Assembly (NCBI GenBank): GCA_007129335.1
Contig: SKVS01000328.1
Coordinates: 1-6,160 of the forward strand
From: Spirochaetaceae bacterium
GTDB taxonomy: Bacteria; Spirochaetota; Spirochaetia; DSM-27196; Salinispiraceae
Direction of reading: 5' to 3'
Length of the DNA stretch: 6,160 bases
Made by a program: the position numbers and the translations under genes. Below, one piece after another: positions 1 through 5,993 of this stretch. Under the pieces are notes generated by a model. That model saw only the letters and a program-made list of their open reading frames with translations. It did not search any database and was not told the DNA's origin. Each line of letters starts with the position of its first letter. Position 1 is the stretch's first letter.

Positions 1-756
1 CTGCCCAAGGCAGATCAAAAAAGAACCTGGAGCATGGAATGTTCACTGAGGAGTCCAGGGAAGGGGGTATTTTGGACACTGGTTTCCATTCTGCTTTTGG
101 TGAACATCCAGATGCTGAGTAAGGGGATTTATCTGGCAGGTCTTGCTTTGGGTAGCGGTCTTGCCCTCGCCCTCTCTTTCTGGATGATTTCGCCCCTGGA
201 TAAGCGGTTAACTGGGGTTCTTGATCGTCTGTCCAGAGAAATGGACGGGGAGGTGTACAGGAATGGATCCCCCAAAGCTTTCGGATTGGAGCGTGTGGCC
301 GAGGGTGCGACAGAACAAACCACAAGGCGAACAAAGATCTTACCTCAAAGCTCACGGGTTACCCCATTGGTATACCAAACCATTACTATGAGCCTGGCTA
401 TTCCTATAAGCCTCTGGGCCATCCTGTTACCCTTTGAACGGTATTTTGGGACCCCGTTGCTCTCTGGAACGATCTTTGGATCCGGACTTGCGGTAGTTCT
501 CTGGCTGTTATACTCAAGTCTCTTGGGAACCCTCTTTCGAGTTCCCCGATTGTTCTTTGGCACAGGAAGCCTGGCTGTGATAGTTGCACTCTCATTTGGT
601 GAGATTCTGTTGCTCGGCACGAACCGGGGTTTCGGATTGGCAGGAGGTGTAGTCCTGGTCATGACGGGGTTAACAGGTCTTCTGATATACCGGGCGCATA
701 GATCCCCAGGTTATCCTGTTCTTTGGTCCCTGAAAAAGAAAACCCCCAAGGCATAG
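1..756 (+). CDS. Hypothetical polytopic membrane protein, 5' end probably outside the window
   Basis: I do not recognise this protein. Counting from the first ATG in the window (position 34) it is 240 residues long and ends at TAG 754-756. The frame stays open from base 1, and the ATG at 34 has only a GGAG one base upstream, too close to act as a ribosome binding site, so the true start is probably upstream. Hydrophobic segments that look membrane-spanning lie near residues 12-28, 31-51, 115-133, 144-166, 174-193 and 200-218, about six in all. They are split 2+4 by a charged soluble stretch (about 55-113) rich in Arg, Lys and Glu. The C-terminus is basic (WSLKKKTPKA). I see no catalytic motif or known domain signature. 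It converges on the phnD gene, whose terminator overlaps its last codons. The coding assignment rests on frame length and the strongly membrane-like pattern; function is unknown. Confidence 0.68.
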   Translation: MPKADQKRTWSMECSLRSPGKGVFWTLVSILLLVNIQMLSKGIYLAGLALGSGLALALSFWMISPLDKRLTGVLDRLSREMDGEVYRNGSPKAFGLERVAEGATEQTTRRTKILPQSSRVTPLVYQTITMSLAIPISLWAILLPFERYFGTPLLSGTIFGSGLAVVLWLLYSSLLGTLFRVPRLFFGTGSLAVIVALSFGEILLLGTNRGFGLAGGVVLVMTGLTGLLIYRAHRSPGYPVLWSLKKKTPKA

Positions 757-766
757 GCCCTGGGGG
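731..766 (-). terminator. Intrinsic terminator of the phnD transcript
   Basis: Read on the minus strand, a GC-rich hairpin pairs 762-766 (CCCCC) plus 761 with 743-747 (GGGGG) plus 748. Inside it lie one mismatch, two more G-C pairs and a six-base loop. It is followed at once by a T-rich run, TTTTCTTTTT (742-733). It lies about 60 bases after the phnD stop codon. The plus-strand side has no T run, so it should work for phnD only. It overlaps the stop codon and last codons of the convergent membrane-protein gene. Confidence 0.75.
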
Positions 767-826
767 ACTGAAAAAGTCAGAATAGGTACATTCCTTGTTT
801 TACGCCTGGGAATCCTTAAAAAAGAA

Positions 827-1753
827 TTAGAAGCTCCAGGTCTGACTTCTCTCGAGGTAGGTTCGAACCATGTCGTATTCCGCATCGGTTACTTCCCGAT
901 ACCCTTCATGGTTATAAATTCTTTGCATTATCTCAAGTCCCGCGGGATCCTTGGTCATGTTTATGAAAGCCTGGGCAATTCGGGTTTTCAGAGCAGGATC
1001 GAGCCGGGGAATTACCGATATAGTATCATTAGGAATATCGGTTGTATCGGTTACCAAAACAACTTTTTCCATGAGGTCTGCATGGAATGCTTCCTGATTA
1101 AACAGGCTCCGGGCATCCTTGAAGGTGAATGCTGCATCGACTTCGTCGTTGTACACCGCAAGAATAGCATTGTCATGGCCGCCTACGTTTACCCAGGTTA
1201 CATCGGTTTCGGGGTTCAGGCCGTTATCTGCCAAGAGGTTTGCAGGCCATACGAATCCACTGGTTGAGGTAAAGGATGCAATTGCAATTCTTTTACCCCG
1301 TAAATCAGCAACCGAACGAATACCTGAGTTTACTCCGGCAACAAGCTGAGCCTTGTAACCTGCAACCAGGGGCTGATCCCTCAGTTGGCGACCGAAATCA
1401 TCAACATCATACCGAAGGCTTGCAAGAATTGCTTCTGCGTGTCCTTCATCCGCAGCAAGAACGTATGCAGTGGTAGCAAGCAGTCCAACATGGATCTGCT
1501 CTGAAGCCATACCTTCGATAAGCGCATTGTAGTCCGTGGCAACGGTTACAACAACAGGCATTCCTAACTGAGCAGAAAGAAGCTGTTGCATGGGCAGCCG
1601 CTGAGCATCCAGATACGCAGCGTCACGAGAAGGAATGAGCTGAACTTGCAGGGTTTCGGGGTTCAGCGTGGCAGGAGCAGCTGCCCGTCCACCGGCAAAC
1701 AAGCCAGAAACAAGCACAAGAGAAATCAGGGCAAACATGAGCAGTTTTTTCAT
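827..1753 (-). CDS. phnD: Periplasmic substrate-binding protein of a phosphonate/phosphite-type ABC importer (PhnD family)
   Basis: This 308-residue protein captures the ligand in the periplasm and delivers it to the PhnE permeases. It starts at ATG 1753-1751, chosen because AAGGAGG (1768-1762) sits eight bases upstream and a clear signal peptide follows. That peptide is MKK, a hydrophobic core to about residue 18, then a likely signal peptidase I site near LFA/GG. There is no lipobox cysteine, so it should be soluble, not a lipoprotein. PhnD-family hallmarks follow in order: DYNALIEGM (74-82); HVGLLATTAYVLA (88-100); SVADLRGKRIAIA (147-159); TSTSGFVWPANLL (162-174), whose Ser-Thr-Ser normally holds the phosphonate oxygens; GGHDNAI (191-197); EVDAAF (204-209); and the C-terminal VTDAEYDMVR (288-297). 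Ser163/Thr164/Ser165, His193 and Asp206 match the usual ligand-contact positions by motif. Length is a little below E. coli PhnD. It is transcribed divergently from phnC-phnE-phnE. The exact ligand (phosphonate, phosphite or another oxyanion) is not determinable. Confidence 0.9.
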   Translation of the reverse strand: MKKLLMFALISLVLVSGLFAGGRAAAPATLNPETLQVQLIPSRDAAYLDAQRLPMQQLLSAQLGMPVVVTVATDYNALIEGMASEQIHVGLLATTAYVLAADEGHAEAILASLRYDVDDFGRQLRDQPLVAGYKAQLVAGVNSGIRSVADLRGKRIAIASFTSTSGFVWPANLLADNGLNPETDVTWVNVGGHDNAILAVYNDEVDAAFTFKDARSLFNQEAFHADLMEKVVLVTDTTDIPNDTISVIPRLDPALKTRIAQAFINMTKDPAGLEIMQRIYNHEGYREVTDAEYDMVRTYLERSQTWSF

Positions 1754-1761
1754 GTTATACG

Positions 1762-1768
1762 CCTCCTT
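1762..1768 (-). promoter_or_regulatory. Strong Shine-Dalgarno site of phnD
   Basis: Minus-strand AAGGAGG is a full match to the anti-Shine-Dalgarno core, eight bases before the ATG at 1753. It decides the start: the frame extends 35 codons further upstream to an ATG at 1858, but without comparable signals. Confidence 0.85.
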
Positions 1769-1780
1769 AAAGGGTTGAAT

Positions 1781-1798
1781 TAACCAAAGTATAACCAA
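1781..1798. repeat. 7-4-7 direct repeat, possible operator between phnD and phnC
   Basis: TAACCAA occurs at 1781-1787 and again at 1792-1798, separated by AGTA, so the copies are exactly 11 bp apart, one helical turn. Further AACC/GGTT half-sites lie at 1773-1776, 1826-1829 and 1834-1837. The repeat spans the phnD -10 box and predicted start site and lies upstream of phnC. The 7-bp repeat with 4-bp spacer is the layout used by PhoB-type (OmpR-family) regulators, although the bases do not match the E. coli Pho box. A regulatory role is inferred. Confidence 0.4.
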
Positions 1799-1816
1799 GT
1801 TTTTTTCTGTTGTATA
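1788..1816 (-). promoter_or_regulatory. Probable sigma-70-type promoter of phnD
   Basis: On the minus strand the -35 hexamer TATACA (1816-1811, 4 of 6 to TTGACA) and the -10 hexamer TATACT (1793-1788, 5 of 6 to TATAAT) are 17 bases apart. The spacer contains an A7 tract. Transcription would start near 1781, giving a leader of about 28 bases that contains the phnD Shine-Dalgarno site. The -10 box is embedded in one copy of the TTGGTTA repeat. This is inferred from consensus only. Confidence 0.55.
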
Positions 1817-1845
1817 TGTACCACAGGTTAAAAAACCATTAGAAT
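1817..1845 (+). promoter_or_regulatory. Weak candidate promoter for phnC-phnE1-phnE2
   Basis: TAGAAT (1840-1845) matches the -10 consensus at 5 of 6 positions. The hexamer 17 bases upstream, TGTACC (1817-1822), matches the -35 consensus at only 3 of 6, so an activator would be expected if this is used. Transcription would start near 1852 and give a leader of about 74 bases. It is the best plus-strand candidate I can find in the divergent region. Confidence 0.28.
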
Positions 1846-1854
1846 AATTTCGGT

Positions 1855-1925
1855 ACATCCAGGATGTTTGGGCTGACCCAGGTCATCCAGGCCATGACTA
1901 CCGATCCATCGTCAAGGGAGCTCCC
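1855..1925 (+). promoter_or_regulatory. Structured 5' leader of the phnC operon
   Basis: Several paired elements lie just before phnC. ACATCC-A-GGATGT (1855-1867) is a near-perfect palindrome. GGATG (1862-1866) can also pair with CATCC (1884-1888), enclosing TGGG-CTGA-CCCA (1869-1880), and this competes with the palindrome. GTCAT/ATGAC (1882-1886 and 1894-1898) is a third, overlapping option. CATCCAGG is repeated at 1856-1863 and 1884-1891. The Shine-Dalgarno GGGAG lies in the palindrome GGGAGCTCCC (1916-1925) that abuts the start codon. It resembles no riboswitch class I know. Alternative folds could affect translation, but this is inference. Confidence 0.35.
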
Positions 1926-1929
1926 ATGA
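1864..1929 (+). CDS. Possible 21-codon leader ORF overlapping the phnC start
   Basis: From ATG 1864 the frame reads [11 protein letters not shown] and continues to TGA 1927-1929, which overlaps the phnC ATG as ATGA. It has no convincing Shine-Dalgarno sequence; only AGG directly touches the ATG. It overlaps the predicted leader hairpins. It could be a translated leader coupled to phnC, but an open frame this short is common by chance, so I rate it low. Confidence 0.15.
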   Translation: MFGLTQVIQAMTTDPSSRELP

Positions 1930-2708
1930 TTCAATTTATTAATGTCAGCAAGACCTACTCCAACGGAGTAAAAGCCCTGAAAAATATTAGTGTTAGTATT
2001 GAACCCGGGGAATTTGTAGCGGTCATCGGCCTGTCAGGGGCAGGAAAATCTACCTTCTTACGGTTAATAAACCAACTCATCGATAATACCGGCGGGGATG
2101 TTATTGTCGACGGGGTTACGGTAAACAAAGCAAGAGGCAAGGTCTTACGAAATGTTCGGCGGCAGATCGGCATGATTTTCCAGGGATTTAACATTGTAAA
2201 GCGCATGTCAGTGTTGAATAACGTTCTTTCGGGCAGGGTTGCCTACCACCCCACCTGGAAAACAATTCTCGGCCTGTTCCCTGAAGAGGACAAACAAATA
2301 GCCTACCGGGCATTGCAACGGGTGGACATTCTGGAAAAGGTTCACACCCGGGCCAGCGAACTCTCCGGTGGTCAACAGCAGCGGGTAGCCATAGCCCGGG
2401 CCCTGGCCCAGGAACCAAAGCTCATGCTGGCAGATGAACCGGTTGCATCCCTGGACCCTATTACCACCATACAGGTCATGGACTATTTAAAACAAATAAA
2501 TAAGGAAGACGGAATAACCACTGTTGCCAACCTGCACCACGTAGACCTTGCCTGGAAGTATGCAACCCGGGTCATTGGCATTAAGGCCGGAGAAATTGTC
2601 TACGATGTACCCATGAAGGGAATGAATAAAACCCAGTTTTGTAACGACATGGAAAAAGTCTACGGCAGACCTATTCACCACGATGAGGTTCTGGGAGACG
2701 GGGTATGA
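1926..2708 (+). CDS. phnC: ATP-binding subunit of the phosphonate-type ABC importer (PhnC)
   Basis: The 260-residue cytoplasmic ATPase powers import through the PhnE pair. All ABC motifs are intact: Walker [10 protein letters not shown] (35-43), Q-loop Gln86 in IFQGFN, signature LSGGQQQR (146-153), Walker B LMLADEP (166-172) with catalytic Glu171, D-loop SLDP (175-178) and switch histidine in NLHHVDLA (202-209). The N-terminus [14 protein letters not shown] and the NLHxVDLA switch region are typical of PhnC rather than of other ABC importers. Length is normal for the family. The start is ATG 1926, with AAGGGAG (1914-1920) five bases upstream. It is the first gene of phnC-phnE1-phnE2, and its stop overlaps the phnE1 start by four bases (ATGA, 2705-2708), which suggests translational coupling. 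The family assignment is strong; the transported ligand is not fixed by the ATPase. Confidence 0.93.
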   Translation: MIQFINVSKTYSNGVKALKNISVSIEPGEFVAVIGLSGAGKSTFLRLINQLIDNTGGDVIVDGVTVNKARGKVLRNVRRQIGMIFQGFNIVKRMSVLNNVLSGRVAYHPTWKTILGLFPEEDKQIAYRALQRVDILEKVHTRASELSGGQQQRVAIARALAQEPKLMLADEPVASLDPITTIQVMDYLKQINKEDGITTVANLHHVDLAWKYATRVIGIKAGEIVYDVPMKGMNKTQFCNDMEKVYGRPIHHDEVLGDGV

Positions 2709-3532
2709 GCGCAGGCGAACAGAGGGTTTCCCGGACCAATCCTAAGGTCTTTGAACCCATTACCGTACCTAAGCCCAATAACCTTCGGCGAAATCTGATT
2801 ATCCTGGGAGTAACCGCCCTGGTTTTGGGCAGCGGCTGGTTTGCAGGTTTCAGTATTCCCCAAATAATCCGGAACCTTCAGCGGGGAGGAAGGCTTTTGG
2901 GAAGAATGTTCCTGGAACCCGACTGGTCCTTCACCCCCCGGATGATCAACCCCCTGATTGAAACTATTCGTATGGCTATTGTGGGCACCTTCTGGGGTGC
3001 CCTGACTGCCCTGCCCATTGCGGTTATTGCCGCAGAAAACTTCCTAAAGAAACCCTGGATCAGCAAGCCCCTACGGTTTGTGTTAAACATTTTCCGCACC
3101 ATACCCGCAATGGTCCTGGCATCCTTGTTTGTTGCCATATTTGGAATAGGACCCTACAGCGGGGTTATGGCCTTGTCAGTGTTCACCTTCGGACTCATTT
3201 CCAAGTTGACCTTCGAGTCCATTGAAGCCATAGACTACGGCCAGGTGGAGGCGCTCATGAGCCTGGGAGCTAATAAGCTGAACATCCTCCGCTATGCAAT
3301 TCTGCCCCAGATACTTCCCCAGTTCATGTCCTATACCCTGTACGGATTCGAGGTGAATGTTCGGGCCGCTGCGGTTCTGGGTTACGTGGGGGCAGGAGGA
3401 ATTGGCCAAACCTTTGAGCAGGCTCTGGCTTTTCGACGGTTTGACCGGGTTGGGGTAATTATTATTATTTCATTCTTCGTTGTTCTGGCAATTGACCTGG
3501 TCAGTAGCTCTATACGAAAGAGGCTGGTATAA
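2705..3532 (+). CDS. phnE: First permease subunit of the phosphonate-type ABC importer (PhnE)
   Basis: This 275-residue inner-membrane protein forms half of the transport channel. Hydrophobic segments lie near residues 30-48, 86-110, 126-148, 151-170, 216-235 and 249-268. The cytoplasmic coupling (EAA) loop reads [21 protein letters not shown] with its invariant Gly188 (about 182-202); this loop docks on the ATPase. The block [20 protein letters not shown] (215-234) is a PhnE hallmark. A charged, proline-containing tail of about 28 residues precedes the first helix. The start ATG 2705 overlaps the phnC stop, and GGGAG (2693-2697) lies seven bases upstream. Its TAA (3530-3532) directly abuts the next permease ATG. 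It is a paralogue of the following gene: both share the SYTLY-x-FE-x-N block and end in IRK-x-LV. Confidence 0.92.
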   Translation: MSAGEQRVSRTNPKVFEPITVPKPNNLRRNLIILGVTALVLGSGWFAGFSIPQIIRNLQRGGRLLGRMFLEPDWSFTPRMINPLIETIRMAIVGTFWGALTALPIAVIAAENFLKKPWISKPLRFVLNIFRTIPAMVLASLFVAIFGIGPYSGVMALSVFTFGLISKLTFESIEAIDYGQVEALMSLGANKLNILRYAILPQILPQFMSYTLYGFEVNVRAAAVLGYVGAGGIGQTFEQALAFRRFDRVGVIIIISFFVVLAIDLVSSSIRKRLV

Positions 3533-4333
3533 ATGGAAACCATAGTAGTAACAAAGCCGGTTGATCACTGGAAGACCCTGTACAGAATTCTTAATTATGG
3601 GGGCATACTGGTATTACTGATCTGGGGATTCCTGGGAATTGAGTATAAAGGAATCATGCAAACCGCTGCAGGCACCCTTCAATCCATGGGAAGGGGTTTC
3701 ATACAACCCGACATGGCCTATTTGAATACCTGGACCATCGACGGTCTGCCCTATGCAATCCTTGAAACCATAGCAATAGCTATTGCCGGAACCTTTGCCT
3801 CAGCCCTTCTGTCCATTCCCTTTGCACTCCTTGCTGCCCAGAATATTGTTGGACCCAGGGTGTCTAAAATCGGAAAGTTCCTTGTTACCATGATCCGAAC
3901 CTTCCCCGAACTCATTTTGGCCTTAATATTCATTAGTGTGGTAGGCCCGGGAGCACCTGCAGGAATTCTTGCCCTGGGAATCCACTCTATTGGTATGCTG
4001 GGAAAACTGTTCAGCGAAGCAATTGAAAGCATGGACATGGGTGTTAAGGAAGCTCTGGAAAGCTGTGGTGCTGGACCCTTCGAAATTCTTTTCAGGGCAA
4101 TACTGCCCCAGGTCAGCCCGGAACTCATTAGCTATACCCTGTACCGGTTTGAAATCAATATGAGGGCTGCGGCAACCCTGGGTCTTGTAGGAGCCGGAGG
4201 CATAGGGGCACCCCTCATTTTCGCAATCCGAACCCGGGTTTGGCCCCGGGCCATGATGATCGTTATTGTGTTAATCATTACCGTTACAATTATCGATTCC
4301 ATTTCCAGCAGGATTAGAAAGAAGCTGGTATAG
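3533..4333 (+). CDS. phnE: Second permease subunit of the phosphonate-type ABC importer (PhnE paralogue)
   Basis: This 266-residue inner-membrane protein most likely pairs with the preceding PhnE to form a heterodimeric channel. Hydrophobic segments lie near residues 22-38, 74-103, 114-136, 142-160, 212-230 and 239-256. The coupling loop KEALESCGAGPFEILFRAILPQ spans about 172-193, with Gly179, and the family block FEINMRAAATLGLVGAGGIG is at 206-225. It starts at ATG 3533 directly after the phnE1 TAA; its Shine-Dalgarno AAAGAGG (3517-3523) lies within the last codons of phnE1, nine bases upstream. It ends at TAG 4331-4333. The DNA around both permease stops is similar (GAAAGA-x-GCTGGTATA), consistent with a tandem duplication. 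Two divergent PhnE copies beside one PhnC is a known arrangement for this transporter family. Confidence 0.92.
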   Translation: METIVVTKPVDHWKTLYRILNYGGILVLLIWGFLGIEYKGIMQTAAGTLQSMGRGFIQPDMAYLNTWTIDGLPYAILETIAIAIAGTFASALLSIPFALLAAQNIVGPRVSKIGKFLVTMIRTFPELILALIFISVVGPGAPAGILALGIHSIGMLGKLFSEAIESMDMGVKEALESCGAGPFEILFRAILPQVSPELISYTLYRFEINMRAAATLGLVGAGGIGAPLIFAIRTRVWPRAMMIVIVLIITVTIIDSISSRIRKKLV

Positions 4334-4334
4334 A

Positions 4335-4439
4335 ATGACTCCTTTTGTACGGGCCAATACAACATCTTGCGTATTAACATTATTTGCACGGCCCGTGTGC
4401 AGGTTTCGCCATAGGCTAGCGAAAGGTAAAAAACTATGA
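4335..4439 (+). CDS. Possible 34-residue small ORF bridging phnE2 and surE
   Basis: ATG 4335 opens one base after the phnE2 stop and runs 34 codons to TGA 4437-4439, which overlaps the surE ATG as ATGA. The peptide begins MTPFVRANTT, is basic (Arg- and Lys-rich near its end, RLAKGKKL) and contains two cysteines; I know no relative. A weak GAAAGAAG (4317-4324) lies ten bases upstream, at the place equivalent to the phnE2 ribosome binding site. It exactly fills the gap and would couple surE to the transporter. However, an open frame of this length arises by chance about one time in five, and the same stretch contains base-paired elements, so it may not be coding. Confidence 0.25.
   Translation: MTPFVRANTTSCVLTLFARPVCRFRHRLAKGKKL
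4346..4399 (+). promoter_or_regulatory. Stem-loop structure between phnE2 and surE
   Basis: ACGGGCC (4349-4355) pairs with GGCCCGT (4390-4396) over seven perfect base pairs, extendable by G-T wobbles outward. The inner AATAC (4356-4360) pairs with GTATT (4371-4375) in the same stack, leaving a 14-base bulge on the 3' side. No T run follows, so it is not an intrinsic terminator. It could be an mRNA stability or processing element separating transporter and surE messages. The pairing is visible; the role is inferred. Confidence 0.35.
4404..4426 (+). promoter_or_regulatory. Hairpin overlapping the surE ribosome binding site
   Basis: TTTCGC (4404-4409) pairs perfectly with GCGAAA (4419-4424) around a nine-base loop. 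The 3' arm runs into GAAAGG (4421-4426), the only Shine-Dalgarno-like sequence for surE, nine bases before its ATG. The hairpin would therefore partly hide the site unless ribosomes arriving from upstream open it. Confidence 0.35.
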
Positions 4440-5182
4440 ATATTCTTGTAGTAAACGATGATGGAATTGAGGCTCCGGGGATAAGACTTTTAGCCCAAAC
4501 CATGCAGGGTTTCGGGCAGGTTAAGGTTGTAGCTCCCCACACTCAGCAAAGTGCTATTGGCCATGGAATTACTATACACGACCCAATCCGCCTTCGGGAA
4601 CGACCGGACTATCTGCCGGATGTTCAGGCCTGGAGTATCGATGCAAAACCCGCAGATTGTGTGAAGTTCGCCCTGTACGCCCTCCACCTATCGGTAGACC
4701 TGGTGGTTTCGGGGATAAACGACGGTCCCAACCTGGGAACCGATATTATGTATTCCGGCACCCTGGGTGGAGCATCCGAAGGCATTATCTGTGGAATTCC
4801 ATCAATTTCTTTTTCCACCGACTTCTCTGGATGGGATCTTCCGTCTTTGGAACTCCGGGGGGTTGTACAGCAAATCCTGGAGAAAAAACTCATCCATCCC
4901 GATCATGTGTTAAATGTGAATTTTCCGAAAAAAGAGTTTGCCCGTTCTAAGGGGATTCGGGTAACCGAAATGGGTGACCGCCCCTTCCTCCATCAGTTCG
5001 ATGAGGCCGATGAACCGGGACTGTACTGGGCCAGGGGAACCTGGGATCAGGGAGAGAACCATGAAGGTACGGATGTCTGGGCCTATGAGAATGGATTTAT
5101 TTCCCTTTCACCGATTCAAATCAACCGCACGAATTATGGGGTACTGAAAGAACTTCGGCGGAAGATTCAGCAGGATTTCTAG
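4436..5182 (+). CDS. surE: 5'/3'-nucleotidase SurE
   Basis: This 248-residue enzyme removes phosphate from nucleoside monophosphates, and in characterised members also from 3'-nucleotides and short polyphosphate. It is a divalent-metal-dependent, usually dimeric or tetrameric, cytoplasmic protein. Family motifs are intact: MNILVVNDDG at the N-terminus with metal ligands Asp8 and Asp9, Ser39 in APHTQQSAIGHGIT (34-47), and Asn95 in VSGINDGPNLG (91-101), followed by YSGTLGGASEG (106-116), the conserved loop after the metal site. Length matches the family (about 250). The start ATG 4436 gives the canonical N-terminus, with AAAGG (4422-4426) nine bases upstream. It follows phnE2 by 102 bases with no terminator seen between, so it may be partly co-transcribed with the transporter. 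A probable terminator follows its TAG. Confidence 0.95.
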   Translation: MNILVVNDDGIEAPGIRLLAQTMQGFGQVKVVAPHTQQSAIGHGITIHDPIRLRERPDYLPDVQAWSIDAKPADCVKFALYALHLSVDLVVSGINDGPNLGTDIMYSGTLGGASEGIICGIPSISFSTDFSGWDLPSLELRGVVQQILEKKLIHPDHVLNVNFPKKEFARSKGIRVTEMGDRPFLHQFDEADEPGLYWARGTWDQGENHEGTDVWAYENGFISLSPIQINRTNYGVLKELRRKIQQDF

Positions 5183-5219
5183 ACCAACGTTGTTCCCGGG
5201 GAAACTCAGTCGGTTTTTT
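5183..5219 (+). terminator. Probable intrinsic terminator after surE
   Basis: An imperfect outer stem pairs ACCAAC (5183-5188) with GTCGGT (5209-5214), with one mismatch. It encloses the small hairpin TTCC-CGG-GGAA (5193-5203). The run of six T (5214-5219) follows directly, ending next to the trmH stop codon. The stem is interrupted and therefore moderate in strength. No T run is present on the opposite side, so it serves surE only. Confidence 0.5.
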
Positions 5220-5963
5220 CTAGTCGGATTTGCCGGCAAATTCACGTAGAAACCGGGCTTCTACCTGGGATGCACCTTTGATGTTCCGGCGTAACCAGGT
5301 CAACAGGATTTCATCCCGTTGTTCTACAGGTAGTGCCCATTGCAGGGAAGAATCCCGCAAGCGGGAGCTCAAATCATACAGACACAGAGCAGCGCTGACC
5401 GAAATATTGAAACTCTCTACAAAGCCGTGCATAGGAATAGTGACAAACTCATCGGCCAGGTTCATTGCCTGCTCGCTCAGACCCGAAAGTTCGGTGCCAA
5501 AAAGCAAGGCGACCGGTCCTGGTTCCAGGGGCAGTTGTGCCAGGGAGTGCTCCCGAGCGTGGGGGGCGGTTGCCACAATGCGGTATCCCCGGCTTTTCAG
5601 CTGGCTAACCGCTTTTTCTATGGGAAGGTTTTTTTCTGGATTTACCTCAGAGGATGCTTGGGACCTGGAATATCGGTACATGGTCAGCCATTGGCTGGTG
5701 CCCAGTTCTACATCGGGATTAATCCGGTACTTGTTCCGATCCTCCACTATGTGAACATCCTGTACGCCAAAGGCATCGCAGGTTCGCAATACGGCCGAAG
5801 CATTGTGGGGTTGAAAAATATCCTCAAGAACCACCGTCAGGTAACGGGTGCGAAAATCCAGGGCCCGGTTCATTTTATCCAGACGTTCGGGGGTCACAAA
5901 TTGCCCGAGGTGATCAGCAAGTTCCCTGGTAGAAGGTTTTTGGTTTCTGTCCGACTTTTCCAT
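5220..5963 (-). CDS. trmH: TrmH-type SPOUT RNA 2'-O-methyltransferase, probably tRNA Gm18
   Basis: It transfers a methyl group from SAM to a ribose 2'-OH, most likely of guanosine 18 in tRNA. From ATG 5963 it has 247 residues, close to E. coli TrmH (229). Motif 1 QPHNASAVLRT (51-61) carries Asn54 and the catalytic Arg60. Motif 2 FGTELSGLS (155-163) carries Glu158. Motif 3 IPMHGFVESFNISVSAAL (176-193), with Ser184 and Asn186, forms the trefoil-knot SAM site. This motif 3 resembles E. coli TrmH more than TrmL or RlmB. A hydrophilic insertion is present near 102-116. Another ATG at 5972 and a GTG at 6059 are in frame; none has a good Shine-Dalgarno sequence. The GTG would overlap the divergent gene by 66 bases, so I prefer 5963 or 5972. 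The gene is convergent with surE. Confidence 0.9.
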   Translation of the reverse strand: MEKSDRNQKPSTRELADHLGQFVTPERLDKMNRALDFRTRYLTVVLEDIFQPHNASAVLRTCDAFGVQDVHIVEDRNKYRINPDVELGTSQWLTMYRYSRSQASSEVNPEKNLPIEKAVSQLKSRGYRIVATAPHAREHSLAQLPLEPGPVALLFGTELSGLSEQAMNLADEFVTIPMHGFVESFNISVSAALCLYDLSSRLRDSSLQWALPVEQRDEILLTWLRRNIKGASQVEARFLREFAGKSD

Positions 5964-5993
5964 GGACTGCATAGTATCGGGAAATGAGGTTTT

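Noticed and set aside
768..780. CTGA-AAAAG-TCAG hairpin after the membrane-protein gene as its terminator
   Set aside because: Only four base pairs and no T run on the plus strand.
1754..1858. N-terminal extension of the phnD frame to an ATG at 1858
   Set aside because: It would place 35 non-conserved residues before a perfect signal peptide, cover the promoter-like sequences, and ignore the AAGGAGG before ATG 1753.
4345..4380. Separate surE promoter (TTGTAC followed by TATTAA)
   Set aside because: Spacing is about 21 bases and both hexamers are weak, so it is not supportable.
4132..4542. Minus-strand frame of 136 codons across phnE2, the gap and surE
   Set aside because: It is antisense to two clear genes and its product has no recognisable feature.
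5230..5987. Two long plus-strand frames opposite trmH (174 and 215 codons)
   Set aside because: They are antisense to a clear TrmH with all three SPOUT motifs, and their translations show no recognisable motif.
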